Assembly (NCBI RefSeq): GCF_905220975.1
Contig: NZ_CAJNBK010000032.1
Coordinates: 1 to 56,935 of the forward strand
Direction of reading: 5' to 3'
DNA: 56,935 bases
Source of the DNA: Paraburkholderia haematera
Lineage (GTDB): Bacteria; Pseudomonadota; Gammaproteobacteria; Burkholderiales; Burkholderiaceae
A program made the translations under genes and the position numbers. Every line of letters begins with the position of its first letter. Position 1 is the stretch's first letter. The notes under the pieces were generated by a model. It was not told where the DNA came from and made no database searches. It was given only the letters and a program-made list of their open reading frames with translations. Shown one piece after another: positions 43,793 to 52,999 of the stretch.

Positions 43793-44986
43793 ATGGCAGA
43801 CAAGCTAAAAATTGCAATCATAGGTGGTGGAATCGGCGGCCTGGTGACGGCCGCGGCCTTACGAGATTCCGGGCACGAAATCTGTGTCTATGAACAAGCT
43901 GAGCAGTTCCGGGAAATCGGCGCGGGCGTGACGCTTCACCCGAATGCGACGCGACTTCTTGAGAAGCTTGGCTTGGGTCACGCTTTGCGGAAAATCGGGT
44001 CACCGACCATGGGCGTCAGGCTGATGACCGCAGCCGGAAATCCGATCGAAACCGGAGCGCCACGCGGCGGCGCCCCGCTTTCAGACGCGGGACAGGGATA
44101 CAACGTCCATCGGGCGGAATTCCTCGACATCCTGGTCAACGCCCTGCCCTCGTCCAGTTTCAGGCTGGGTCAGCGTTGCGCTGATCTTGTCGCTGAAAAA
44201 GACCGTATCGCCCTCACCTTCGAAAATGGCGCGAGTGTGACGAGCGACCTGGTTATCGGAGCCGACGGTATCCGCTCTGTGGTACGTCAAAAGCTCGGTC
44301 TGAATGCCCCAGCCACGAGCGAGGGTGTCATGGCCTACCGGGGTATGGTGCCCGTTGAAAAGCTACCGTGGGCCAAGGATGCACAAGGCCTGTACCTCTG
44401 GATGGGTGCCGGTCGCAGCGTCCTATGCTATCCCGTGTCCGCGGGAACGATGATCAACATGGTGGCCTTTGTGCCAACCGATCGGGACTCTGCCGAATCA
44501 TGGTCCGCTTTGGGCGACCTTTCGGCGCTTGCAGCCGAATATCGAGGTTGGGACGAGCGTGTTGGACAAACAATCGCCGCGCTCAGTGAAACATATATAT
44601 GGGGCATCTACGATCGTCCGGCGCTGCAGCGCTGGACGAGCGGGCACACGACTTTGATCGGAGATGCCGCCCATCCCATGGTCCCTCATCTCGGTCAAGG
44701 CGCCGGTCAAGCTATCGAAGATGCCTACACGCTTGGCGTTCTGCTCAAGGGCGCCTCGAAGGATACCCTTGCCGAACGCCTCGCCAGCTATGAACGCCTG
44801 CGGCGCGACCACACCGCTCGTGTTCAGACGGTCGCCCGACAAGCCGGACAGTTCTACCGCACCGAGTTCCCCGACCCACGGGAACGCGATGCAACGATGG
44901 GCACCTGGATGAAAGAAGTTCGCTGGATATTGGAACATGATGCCGATGCTACAGCGGTGTCAGAGTTAGAAAGAAGCCGGACGTAA
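43793..44986 (+). CDS. FAD-dependent monooxygenase, salicylate/3-hydroxybenzoate hydroxylase type
   Basis: The 397-residue group A flavoprotein hydroxylase has IAIIGGGIGGLVTAAALRDSG at the N terminus, ADGIRSVVRQKLG, and GDAAHPMVPHLGQGAGQAIEDAYTLG. It would insert oxygen into an aromatic acid using NAD(P)H. The preceding genes make an aldehyde and acid, so a hydroxybenzoate such as salicylate or 3-hydroxybenzoate is a sensible substrate, though related enzymes act on many rings. ATG at 43793 follows GAAAG. No ring-cleavage gene lies nearby. It is distinct from the fused monooxygenase at 12163-14292. Confidence 0.88.
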   Translation: MADKLKIAIIGGGIGGLVTAAALRDSGHEICVYEQAEQFREIGAGVTLHPNATRLLEKLGLGHALRKIGSPTMGVRLMTAAGNPIETGAPRGGAPLSDAGQGYNVHRAEFLDILVNALPSSSFRLGQRCADLVAEKDRIALTFENGASVTSDLVIGADGIRSVVRQKLGLNAPATSEGVMAYRGMVPVEKLPWAKDAQGLYLWMGAGRSVLCYPVSAGTMINMVAFVPTDRDSAESWSALGDLSALAAEYRGWDERVGQTIAALSETYIWGIYDRPALQRWTSGHTTLIGDAAHPMVPHLGQGAGQAIEDAYTLGVLLKGASKDTLAERLASYERLRRDHTARVQTVARQAGQFYRTEFPDPRERDATMGTWMKEVRWILEHDADATAVSELERSRT

Positions 44987-45027
44987 CCTCAAAGTACGTT
45001 TTCCTCAACGAGCCGTTCCAGTGCGCG

Positions 45028-45083
45028 ATGGCGTTGGCCATCGCCGGGACCTTTAACTGCCCGGTTTTGTGCCAAACCGGATC
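45028..45083. terminator. two tandem hairpins between the flavoprotein monooxygenase and porin genes
   Basis: GCGATGGC-GTTG-GCCATCGC at 45028-45047 is a perfect 8-bp stem with a 4-base loop. CCGGTTT-TGTGCC-AAACCGG at 45064-45083 is a perfect 7-bp stem. Neither is followed by a long T tract, so strong intrinsic termination is uncertain; they may attenuate or process the transcript, giving the porin a separate level from the oxidation genes. Confidence 0.5.
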
Positions 45084-45225
45084 AGCGTCGGCCGAACATA
45101 AAGCTCCAAAGCAGCAAGTACTCGGTCGAATAACGACTGCGTCACACTTTGATGAAAGTTGTCGTCCTGCGATTCGACAATCTATCGACATTCATCAATT
45201 CAACTGAAATTAGGATGCCTTAGTG

Positions 45226-46308
45226 ATGACTGAAAATCGCCGTAACCTTTTGACTGTCCCGGCCTGCGTTCTGCTCGGCAGCTTCGGATTGTCCGCCCAC
45301 GCTCAAAGCAGCGTGACCTTATATGGCATTGTCGACGCAGGCGTACTTTATACGAGCAGAACGCTCAATCCCACCACCGGACAAGGCGCCGGTCACCAAT
45401 TCTCTCTGCTCACCGGCGGCCTGACGCCATCGCTGTTCGGATTGAAAGGCTCCGAGGATCTCGGCGGCGGGATGACAGCGATCTTCGCGCTTGAAAGCGG
45501 CATCGACACGACCAACGGCGGCCTCAACGATTCGAACGGGAATTTTTTCGGTCGTCAGGCTTGGGTCGGCATCGCGGGTAACTTCGGCACCGTCAAGGCG
45601 GGCGTTCAATTATCACCGTTCGTCCTCTCGCTCATCTCGACAGACCCGCGCGGCGCGTCATACTTCGGAAGCGGTGTACCGCTTTACACCGACAATGTCT
45701 TCGTCACGGGTGCCTTCAACTCGAATGCGATTTCGTATGCGAGTCCCACGATTGCCGGTTTCCAGGGTAACGCGTTACTCGCGCTCGGCGGCGTCGCCGG
45801 CAATTTCCAGGCGGGGCGCCAGTATTCGGCCAGCCTGAACTACACGTACGGCCAGTTGCTGGTTTCGGCTGCGATGTATAGCGGCAACGCGGGCGGCACG
45901 GCCGCAACGACACCCGTGCCGAGCACCGTTCCATTCTCCGGACGCACGATTGGCGCCAGTTACCATTTCGACAATTTGACCGTCAAGGCCGTGTACGTCA
46001 ACTACAAGGTCTCGGGTTCGTTCGACAGCCGCGTCTACGGCGGCGGATTAAGCTACCAGTTCACGCCCGCGACAAACGTTGACGCCGGTGTCTGGTACAC
46101 GAGCGACGGTAACGACACGAACAACCATTCGATTTTGGCAGCCATTGGCCTGACATACAGCCTCTCGGCTAGAACGTTGCTCTACAGCCAGTTTGGAGTC
46201 GTCGACAACCATGGGAAGATGAACACCGGTGTATCAACCAATGGGGCGCTCTTCGGGCCGGCGGGAACGACCTTGGGTACCGCCATCGGTATTCGCCACT
46301 TGTTCTGA
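45226..46308 (+). CDS. outer-membrane porin (second)
   Basis: The roughly 360-residue precursor has a signal peptide (LLTVPACVLLGSFGLSAHA) then QSSVTLYGIVDAGVLYTS, the usual start of Burkholderia-type 16-strand porins, the motif GLKGSEDLGGGMTAIFALESGID, FGRQAWVGI and a C-terminal phenylalanine (IGIRHLF). The first possible codon is a GTG at 45223 followed by ATG at 45226; I use the ATG. It is the last gene of the alcohol/aldehyde/acid oxidation module and probably admits the substrate. Confidence 0.92.
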   Translation: MTENRRNLLTVPACVLLGSFGLSAHAQSSVTLYGIVDAGVLYTSRTLNPTTGQGAGHQFSLLTGGLTPSLFGLKGSEDLGGGMTAIFALESGIDTTNGGLNDSNGNFFGRQAWVGIAGNFGTVKAGVQLSPFVLSLISTDPRGASYFGSGVPLYTDNVFVTGAFNSNAISYASPTIAGFQGNALLALGGVAGNFQAGRQYSASLNYTYGQLLVSAAMYSGNAGGTAATTPVPSTVPFSGRTIGASYHFDNLTVKAVYVNYKVSGSFDSRVYGGGLSYQFTPATNVDAGVWYTSDGNDTNNHSILAAIGLTYSLSARTLLYSQFGVVDNHGKMNTGVSTNGALFGPAGTTLGTAIGIRHLF

Positions 46309-46400
46309 ATTTTCGATCGATTGCGAATTAGTGGAGGGCATCCCGCATTTCGCATATCGAAATCAGTTCAGTTGCCGCAGCGCGCACCTGCCATTCGTCT

Positions 46401-46724
46401 TTACTGGCTTGCGCCACTGGCAGCGGCTTTTTTCTGTGCGTCCTGCAAGCTCTGCGGGTAGTTAGGATCGTTCATTCCGGGACGGTAGCCCTGTGCCTCG
46501 AGCTTCTTCAGTTCGGCCGCATTTTTCGCATGCGCCTCCTTGCGTTCCGCCTTGCGTTGAGCTTTGAGCTGCTTCTTCTGCGCAGCCTTGTCAGCGGGTT
46601 TGGCGCCTGAGGCGGCCTGATCGACAACGGCTGCGCTGGCAGCGGTTTGTGCAAGCGCCGGAACGACCTGACCCAGCAGTAACGCTACAGCAGCGAAAGT
46701 CATCTTGCTCGCGGATGAACGCAT
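46401..46724 (-). CDS. small periplasmic DUF4148-like protein
   Basis: The 107-residue protein has a signal peptide (AAVALLLGQVVPALA) and a lysine/alanine-rich region (KKQLKAQRKAERKEAHAKNAAELKKLEAQGY), then PNYPQSLQDAQKKAAASG. This resembles the DUF4148 family of small secreted Burkholderia proteins of unknown function. ATG at 46724 has GGAG upstream. It lies between a porin and a tetR gene and converges on the porin. Confidence 0.8.
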   Translation of the reverse strand: MRSSASKMTFAAVALLLGQVVPALAQTAASAAVVDQAASGAKPADKAAQKKQLKAQRKAERKEAHAKNAAELKKLEAQGYRPGMNDPNYPQSLQDAQKKAAASGASQ

Positions 46725-46759
46725 TGGCTACTCCGTGTTTATTGTTGAAATGAACTTGC

Positions 46760-47440
46760 CTACAGCATCACGTAGCTCTTGATTATGTGGTCGACCAGGC
46801 TCGGCAGACGCTGAGCGACTCGCCGGGAATCACTGCCTGATTTGAAGTTGCCTGTTGCATTCTCCCAAAGCATCATCAACGTATCCGCCAACGCTTCGGC
46901 ATCCACTGCATTTGCGGCAATAGCCAGTCGTATCAATAGTGCTCGAAACTCCCGGCCAAGCCTGGTACGCGATAGCCTGAGAGGATGATCCTCGTCGGCG
47001 AACTGCCCCGCCGGCAATTGAGGTTGCCCGGGCTGATAATCATAGGAAGCCAGTTCGACGGCGACGTCGATAAAGAGTTCGAGCAAGTGTTGGACAGGCT
47101 CCTCGCCCGATCGATGTCCGGCTTCCCGCCATCGCGCACGCTCACGATCACAAAGCAAGTCAGCATATGCCTCTAGAAACGCCTTGCGCGACCCGAAAAT
47201 TCGATAGATACGGCTTTTACTGAACCCCGTCTGATCGGCGAGCCGATCGAGATTCAACGACTCGATCGGCTCGCGATAAAAAAGCGCAACGGCGGCTTCA
47301 AGAATGATGTTCCGGAGATCGCCCGTTGCAGCTTGCGAATGCCTCCCGTTCTTTCGACGGATCACGGACCGCGCACCCCGCAACGAGTCCGGCTCACGTT
47401 CATCTTGCTGAGCAAGTTCATCCACCATTGCTTTCCACAT
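46760..47440 (-). CDS. TetR family transcriptional regulator
   Basis: The 226-residue protein has a TetR helix-turn-helix with LRNIILEAAVALFYREPIESLNLDRLADQTGFSKSRIYRIFGSRKAFLEAYADLL preceded by a basic, disordered N-terminal tail. The rest is helical. It is leftward, 35 bp before the DUF4148 gene on the same strand, and divergent in direction from nothing close; a palindrome lies upstream at 47484-47497. Its target is unknown. Confidence 0.88.
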   Translation of the reverse strand: MWKAMVDELAQQDEREPDSLRGARSVIRRKNGRHSQAATGDLRNIILEAAVALFYREPIESLNLDRLADQTGFSKSRIYRIFGSRKAFLEAYADLLCDRERARWREAGHRSGEEPVQHLLELFIDVAVELASYDYQPGQPQLPAGQFADEDHPLRLSRTRLGREFRALLIRLAIAANAVDAEALADTLMMLWENATGNFKSGSDSRRVAQRLPSLVDHIIKSYVML

Positions 47441-47483
47441 CGTTCAGCCATCCTTTGTGTCAGCAGCCAAACCGGATTCAAAG

Positions 47484-47497
47484 ACCGCAGTAGCGGT
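47484..47497. promoter_or_regulatory. palindrome upstream of tetR
   Basis: ACCGC AGTA GCGGT, perfect in both arms and extended by a near match (AG/TCT), lies 44 bp before the tetR start. It is a plausible autoregulatory operator. The 263-bp gap to the next gene shows nothing else. Confidence 0.35.
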
Positions 47498-47703
47498 TCT
47501 TGTAACAAAGCATTTTTGCGAATCTCGCGTGGTCGGCCCGGGAAGCGCCGCCTCGTAAGTCGAGTCGGTCCGGGCATGCCTCATCGCATTACTATACGAT
47601 TGGAAAATATAAAGTCAAGGCTCATTCACAGTCCGCGAAACCGTGCCGGTTAAGTCCGGCATCAAGAAGCGGCGCCGACCACGCTACACGGAGGCGACAG
47701 TCG

Positions 47704-48711
47704 TCATTGGAAGCCTTCCAGCACCGTCTTCCCGATAGCCCTTCCTGTTTCGATCCGTTCGTGGGCGCGGCGAAGATTTTCTGCCGTCAAGGGTCCCTCC
47801 ACGTGCGTGAGTGTCGTTCGCAGCACGCCGGCATCAACCATAGTCGACACTTCTTTCAGCAGGCGGTGCTGGGCATCCATGTCCGCTGTCTGGAACAGCG
47901 ACCGGGTAAACATCATCTCCCACGAAACAGTGATGCTCTTCGGCTTGAACGGCGCAATGCTGTCGTCGAAGTTGTCGATCAGCGTGATATGGCCTTGGGG
48001 GTTCAGCGCACGGGCGAGACTGGGGGCGCTGCCGGGCATCGAGGTGATCGCCCCGATATAGTCCACGCCACTGAAGCCGATTGCGTGCAGCGCTTCGTCG
48101 ATAGGCTTGCTGTGGTCGGCGACGTGCTTCGCGCCGAGCTTGCGTACCCATTCGATACTTTCGGGCCGGGACGCAGTGGCGATGACGGTGAGGCCCGTGA
48201 GGCAGTTCGCCAGCTGGATCAACATGGAGCCGACGCCCCCTGCTCCGTTCAGAACGAGCAGCGTGCCGCAGGGTGTGCGCAAGCCGCGCGGCACCTTCAT
48301 GCGGTCGAAGAGCATTTCCCATGCAGTTATCGATGTGAGCGGCAAGGCCGCCGCCTCGGCGAACGACAATGAGGTGGGCTTGGGCCCGACGATCCGCTCG
48401 TCGACGAGATGAAACTCCGCGTTTGTCCCGGGGCGGTCCATCGCCCCCGCATAGAAAACCTCGTCGCCCGGGCTGAAGAGAGTGACCTCGCTTCCAACCG
48501 CAACGACCACGCCTGCCGCGTCGTAGCCCAACACTCTGGGAAGCGGGCTCTCCGAAGGATCTTCCCAGCGGCGGCGCTTCACATCGACAGGATTCACCGA
48601 CACTGCCCTCACCGCGATCCGCAAATCGCGCGGGCCAGGTTCCGGCATCGGAAGTTCAAAGTCGGTCAAAACCTCAACACCGCCCTTTGCTTTATAGCCA
48701 ATCGCCTTCAT
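47704..48711 (-). CDS. zinc-independent quinone oxidoreductase-like alcohol dehydrogenase
   Basis: The 335-residue protein belongs to the medium-chain dehydrogenase superfamily, quinone-oxidoreductase branch: VLGYDAAGVVVAVGSEVTLFSPGDEVFYAG, LPLTSITAWEMLFDRM and the nucleotide fold LLVLNGAGGVGSMLIQLA. The structural zinc cysteines are absent. It would use NADPH on a double bond or quinone, for example an enone. ATG at 48711 follows GGGAG. It is divergent from the IclR-type catabolic operon and shares its control region, suggesting a role in the same pathway. Confidence 0.88.
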   Translation of the reverse strand: MKAIGYKAKGGVEVLTDFELPMPEPGPRDLRIAVRAVSVNPVDVKRRRWEDPSESPLPRVLGYDAAGVVVAVGSEVTLFSPGDEVFYAGAMDRPGTNAEFHLVDERIVGPKPTSLSFAEAAALPLTSITAWEMLFDRMKVPRGLRTPCGTLLVLNGAGGVGSMLIQLANCLTGLTVIATASRPESIEWVRKLGAKHVADHSKPIDEALHAIGFSGVDYIGAITSMPGSAPSLARALNPQGHITLIDNFDDSIAPFKPKSITVSWEMMFTRSLFQTADMDAQHRLLKEVSTMVDAGVLRTTLTHVEGPLTAENLRRAHERIETGRAIGKTVLEGFQ

Positions 48712-48913
48712 TACATTCTCCCATGTCGCTTACGCCGAATTTTCCTGGCCAGCGCCACTTCGGACAGCGTCGAAGACTGCATGACCCGTTGGGAATGCTA
48801 CCTCCACAACGATCGCGCGCACGTGTCCTGAATCGCAAAGCACCGTTGCGCGCGGTAGAACTGCATGCCGTCATCGGCGAATGGGTTGACACGCCACCGT
48901 CGGCATCCTAATA

Positions 48914-48949
48914 TACAACAATGCTGCACGCGTTCACTATTGTTGAATG
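48914..48949. promoter_or_regulatory. candidate IclR operator before the catabolic operon
   Basis: TACAACAATG at 48914-48923 and TATTGTTGAATG at 48938-48949 form an inverted pair of half-sites (CAACAAT against ATTGTTG) inside the 309-bp gap between the quinone-oxidoreductase gene and the enoyl-CoA hydratase. The first half-site and the second start 24 bp apart. An almost identical element with the same 24-bp phase lies before the porin and IclR gene at 56009-56044. This is a strong candidate operator for the nearby IclR regulator; binding is inferred. The rest of the gap shows no gene. Confidence 0.6.
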
Positions 48950-49020
48950 TATGCAGCACAGCGCCTGGCAGGAGACAAGAGATTTTCAGGATCGTCATCA
49001 TTTATTAAGGATTCCTTTCA

Positions 49021-49809
49021 ATGAAAAGCATCTATTTCGAACGTCGTCAGAACGTAGGCCATATCGTATTAGCCAATCCTCCCTCGAATCTCATCGCAGC
49101 TGATTTCGCCGACTGCCTTGAGAAAGCCGTCCGGGAAGCCAGCAAGGCTGACATCCGGTCGCTTCTGATCCGCGCACAGGGCTCCGATTTCAGCAAAGGC
49201 GGCGACGTCCTCGATTTCATCGACAAAGATTTCGACGATTGGCGGACGTTCATATCGCAGATTCACCATACCTATCGGTCGATCGAATCCCTCCAGATTC
49301 CGACGATTGCCGCCGTGCGTGGCGCGGCATTCGGTGGCGCATTCGAACTGGCTCTCGCTTGCGACTTCATGGTCGCAGCGGAGAACGCCACCTTCCGGTG
49401 CATTGAAGCGTCCGTTGGCTCGGCGCCGGTCGCGGGCGGTGTGCAGCGCCTGGCGGAAAGAGCGGGTCGTGCGTATGCAGCGCGCTACGCGATGCTGAGC
49501 GAACCCATGTCCGGCACGACCGCGGGTCAACTCGGCGTTGCCGCCTTCGTGGTCGGCGAGGATCAGGTCGAGAATGTCGCCGAAGATCTCGCCATCAAGC
49601 TTGCCAACGGCCCTACACGCTCGTATGGCGCCATTCGCGCCCTCCTCAAGGCATGGTCGGGCGGCGGTGTGCCCGGTGCCGACTCGCTGATCCTCGACCT
49701 CACCATGGGACTCCACACGACAGAAGACGCCCGGAAAGGGCGAACTGCACGTGCAGAAGCCTTCGCTCGTGGCGAAGAACCGGCTCCGGTCGTTTTCCTC
49801 GGCAAATAA
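49021..49809 (+). CDS. enoyl-CoA hydratase/isomerase (crotonase) family enzyme
   Basis: The 262-residue crotonase has the oxyanion-hole segment FSKGGDVLDF (usual pattern FSAGADL) and AAVRGAAFGGAFELALACDFMVA, then IEASVGSAPVAGGVQRLAE. It acts on a CoA thioester, by hydration, isomerisation or ring hydrolysis; the substrate cannot be named. It is the first gene of the rightward operon. Its stop is 34 bp before the acyl-CoA ligase start, so the substrate may be the ligase product. Confidence 0.85.
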   Translation: MKSIYFERRQNVGHIVLANPPSNLIAADFADCLEKAVREASKADIRSLLIRAQGSDFSKGGDVLDFIDKDFDDWRTFISQIHHTYRSIESLQIPTIAAVRGAAFGGAFELALACDFMVAAENATFRCIEASVGSAPVAGGVQRLAERAGRAYAARYAMLSEPMSGTTAGQLGVAAFVVGEDQVENVAEDLAIKLANGPTRSYGAIRALLKAWSGGGVPGADSLILDLTMGLHTTEDARKGRTARAEAFARGEEPAPVVFLGK

Positions 49810-49843
49810 GCCTTCAGACAAGCCACTTGCGCGGAAGATACCG

Positions 49844-51505
49844 ATGAACACACTTTCATATCGGCGCGGAACACGTTTCCCAGAGCTGATCGACAAAACC
49901 ATTGGCGATTCATTCGACGAGATCGCCAGCAAGCTCGGTGAGCACGTTGCGGTAGTCAGCCGGCATGAAGGGGTCCAGCTAAGCTACGGCGAACTTCGCG
50001 AAAAGTCGGACCGGCTTGCGGCCGCGCTGCTCGAGTCAGGGCTCAAGCCGGGCGACCGGATCGGAATCTGGTCCCACACGAACATCGCATGGCTGCTGCT
50101 GCAGTTGGCCACGGCGAAGGCCGGGTTGATACTCGTCAACATCAACCCGGCCTATCGGACCTCGGAACTGGAGCATGCGCTCAACCTCGTGGGGTGCAAG
50201 GCCATTGTGACGATGGTCCGATACCGCTCGAGCGAGTATCTGAACATGTTGCGGGAGCTCGGAAAAACCCGGCTGCCGAGCCTTGAGACGATCTGGTGGA
50301 TAGACGAGGCGGACTGCCCGGATGAAGCCGGTGCGCAACGCTTCTCCGACCTGCTCCGCTCAGGCGTTGCAGACAGCGCATTGCTTCAGGATGCACGCCG
50401 TACCGTGCGCCCGGACGACGCCGTCAACATCCAGTTCACCAGCGGCACGACGGGGCTTCCCAAGGCCGCTACGCTGAGTCATCGCAACATCCTGAACAAC
50501 GGCTTCTTCGTGGGCGAGTGCATGAAGCTCACCCAGGTGGATCGAGTATGCGTCCCGGTCCCGATGTACCACTGCTTCGGCATGGTCATGGGCAATCTGG
50601 CTTGCTTGACTCACGGTTCGACGATCGTCTACCCCGCCGAGCGCTTCGACGCCGAAGCCGTTCTGGAGACCGTACACGCGGAAAAATGCACGGCGCTGTA
50701 TGGCGTGCCGACCATGTTCATCGCTGCGCTCAATCACCCGCGCTTTGCGCAGTTCGATATGAGCAGCCTGCGCACCGGCATCATGGCCGGTTCGCCTTGC
50801 CCTATTGAGATCATGAAGCGGGTTGTCGGCGAAATGCATCTGCCTGAAATCACGATCGCTTACGGCATGACGGAAACGAGTCCCGTGAGCTGCCAAAGCA
50901 TGACGGATACCCCGGTCGAGAAGCGGGTATCCACGGTCGGACAGGTGCTACCCCACCTCGAAATAAAGATTGTCGACCCGCTGAGCGGCCAGACTGTGGA
51001 GCGCGGTCAGACCGGCGAACTCTGCACCCGCGGCTACTCGGTCATGCTGGGTTACTGGAACCAGCCTGAGCGCACGCGCGAGGCAATCGACGCCGAAGGC
51101 TGGATGCACTCGGGCGATCTCGCCACGATGGATTCGGACAGCTACGTCAACATCGTCGGGCGCATCAAGGATATGGTCATCCGCGGTGGTGAGAATCTTT
51201 ACCCACGCGAAATCGAAGAGTTTCTGTACACCTGCCCGGGCGTTCTCGATGTGCAGGTGGTCGGCATACCGGATAAGCACTTCGGCGAAGAACTATGCGC
51301 ATGGATCGTCGTCAGGCCGGAGACGGTTCTCGACGACGCTGCAGTCCGCGATTTTTGCAAGGGCCGGATAGCGCATTACAAGGTTCCCAAATACATCCGC
51401 TTTGTCGACTCGTTTCCGACCACCGTGACGGGAAAAATCCAGAAGTACGTGATTCGGCAAATCATGAGCGACGAACTTGGACTGAAAGAACAACACACAG
51501 CGTGA
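49844..51505 (+). CDS. AMP-forming acyl-CoA ligase
   Basis: The 553-residue synthetase has INIQFTSGTTGLPKAATLSHRNILNNG, AYGMTETSPVSCQSMTDTPVEKR, SGDLATMDSDSYVNIVGRIKDMVIRGGENLYPREIEEFL and the C-terminal lysine region TTVTGKIQKYVIRQ. It would convert an acid of the pathway to acyl-CoA for the upstream crotonase. ATG at 49844 follows GGAAG; an in-frame extension overlapping the crotonase is not used. Confidence 0.9.
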   Translation: MNTLSYRRGTRFPELIDKTIGDSFDEIASKLGEHVAVVSRHEGVQLSYGELREKSDRLAAALLESGLKPGDRIGIWSHTNIAWLLLQLATAKAGLILVNINPAYRTSELEHALNLVGCKAIVTMVRYRSSEYLNMLRELGKTRLPSLETIWWIDEADCPDEAGAQRFSDLLRSGVADSALLQDARRTVRPDDAVNIQFTSGTTGLPKAATLSHRNILNNGFFVGECMKLTQVDRVCVPVPMYHCFGMVMGNLACLTHGSTIVYPAERFDAEAVLETVHAEKCTALYGVPTMFIAALNHPRFAQFDMSSLRTGIMAGSPCPIEIMKRVVGEMHLPEITIAYGMTETSPVSCQSMTDTPVEKRVSTVGQVLPHLEIKIVDPLSGQTVERGQTGELCTRGYSVMLGYWNQPERTREAIDAEGWMHSGDLATMDSDSYVNIVGRIKDMVIRGGENLYPREIEEFLYTCPGVLDVQVVGIPDKHFGEELCAWIVVRPETVLDDAAVRDFCKGRIAHYKVPKYIRFVDSFPTTVTGKIQKYVIRQIMSDELGLKEQHTA

Positions 51506-51573
51506 CGCTGCCCGGCGACGAGTTCGCATCGGGTCACATCAATCTCGCTATAACAATTTACCGGAGTGCTGCG

Positions 51574-51939
51574 ATGGCAGAAGTTGACATGCAAACCGTC
51601 TATTTAGTCGCGAAGGATATTGGCCGGCTAGAAGATTTCTACGTATCGGCGCTGGGGATGCCTGTCCAGTTTCGCGACGAGAGCAAGTGGACTCAATTCC
51701 GTCTGCAGCGCAGCGCATTTGCACTGAGTTCGGCGGAGGAAGCAGCGGAAGGCGCCGTCGGGGCCGTCCCCGTTTTCCAGGTCGCCGGAGAGGCCCAGGA
51801 CGAGGTTCGGCAGAAAATCCTGTCTGCGGGCGGCCAGCAACTCGCGCAGCGCGACATGGGCACACACGGCGTCGTTACCACCTACAAGGATCCGGAAGAG
51901 AACATCTTTCAGGTATTCAGCAAATCTTCGACCTGTTAA
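51574..51939 (+). CDS. VOC (glyoxalase/bleomycin-resistance fold) protein
   Basis: This 121-residue VOC-superfamily protein has the strand starting VYLVAKDIGRLEDFYVSALGMPVQF and the C-terminal DPEENIFQVFSKSS, which holds the usual metal-ligand glutamate. The histidine ligand normally in the first strand is not apparent, so catalysis by metal is uncertain and a binding or accessory role is possible. ATG at 51574 follows GGAG. It lies between the ligase and luciferase-like monooxygenase genes in one transcript. Confidence 0.8.
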   Translation: MAEVDMQTVYLVAKDIGRLEDFYVSALGMPVQFRDESKWTQFRLQRSAFALSSAEEAAEGAVGAVPVFQVAGEAQDEVRQKILSAGGQQLAQRDMGTHGVVTTYKDPEENIFQVFSKSSTC

Positions 51940-51976
51940 GTCAGAAGATCCCCATTTCGCACTTACTGGAAAAGCC

Positions 51977-52999
51977 ATGAAATTCGGTATATTCGACCAA
52001 AACGATCGCAATGGACTGCCTATTCATAAGCAGTACGAAGACAGAATGCACATTATCGAGCTTTACGACAAGCTCGGTTTCCATGCCTATCACATGTCGG
52101 AACACCACGCGACCACGCTGAGCGCCTGCCCATCGCAAAGCGTGTTTCTTGCCGCTGCTGCGCAGCGCACGAGGAGACTGCGTCTGTCGCCGCTCGTCTA
52201 CATTCTCCCGATCCACCACCCGGTCCGTCTTGCTGAAGAAATCTGCATGCTCGACAATCTGAGCGGGGGCCGCCTGGAGTATGGCGTGGGTCGCGGCGCC
52301 TCGCCCCACGAAATCGAGGCACTCGGTATCGACCCGGCCACAGCGCAGGCCAGGTACGTCGAGGCGTATGAAATCATCAAGCGGTATTTGAGTTCGGATA
52401 CGCTCGACTATAAAGGGACGTTCTGGCAATTCAACGACATGCCGATCGAACTCAAACCGCTGCAGACACCCCCTCCGACCTGGTACGCGCTGGCGTCGCC
52501 GGAGTCGACGGTATGGCCGGCCCAGGAGAAGATGAACATCGTGTGCGGCGGCCCGGTCCAGCGAGTCAGAGCCATCGCCGATCGATATCGCGAAGAATTC
52601 GCCAAACGGCATTCGTCGGCCCCTGAGCCGCTAATCGGCGTGAATCGCTACATCGTTGTAGCGGAAACGGACCAGGAGGCGATGAAAATTGCCTCGCGGG
52701 CATGGTCGATCTTCCATCCGAACTTTTTCAAGCTCTGGAAGAAGCACGGGACGGAACCAGTCAATCAAAAGCTTCCGCCGACGATCGAGCCGCTCGTGGA
52801 ATCGGGCCTCGCTGTAGTGGGCCGGCCGGAAACCGTGCGTGAAAAGCTGCTGCAGCAGGCGCACGATGGTGCTTTCAACTACCTCATTGGAACGTTCATG
52901 TTCGGGGACATGTCCGTTTCCGAAGCGAAGACATCTATCGGCCTGTTTCACGAGTCCATCATGCCGGCGTTCAGCGAGTCGCAAAAGGTTCTGTCATGA
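51977..52999 (+). CDS. luciferase-like (LLM) flavin-dependent monooxygenase
   Basis: The 340-residue protein has the bacterial-luciferase pattern: MKFGIFDQND at the N terminus, GFHAYHMSEHHATT, LSPLVYILPIHHPVRLAEEICMLDNLSGGRLEYGVGRG, and a C-terminal TIM-barrel region. These enzymes use reduced FMN supplied by a separate reductase and can act as Baeyer-Villiger or hydroxylating oxygenases. The flavin-reductase gene overlaps its stop in ATGA, so the two are coupled and form a two-component system. The substrate is unknown. Confidence 0.9.
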   Translation: MKFGIFDQNDRNGLPIHKQYEDRMHIIELYDKLGFHAYHMSEHHATTLSACPSQSVFLAAAAQRTRRLRLSPLVYILPIHHPVRLAEEICMLDNLSGGRLEYGVGRGASPHEIEALGIDPATAQARYVEAYEIIKRYLSSDTLDYKGTFWQFNDMPIELKPLQTPPPTWYALASPESTVWPAQEKMNIVCGGPVQRVRAIADRYREEFAKRHSSAPEPLIGVNRYIVVAETDQEAMKIASRAWSIFHPNFFKLWKKHGTEPVNQKLPPTIEPLVESGLAVVGRPETVREKLLQQAHDGAFNYLIGTFMFGDMSVSEAKTSIGLFHESIMPAFSESQKVLS

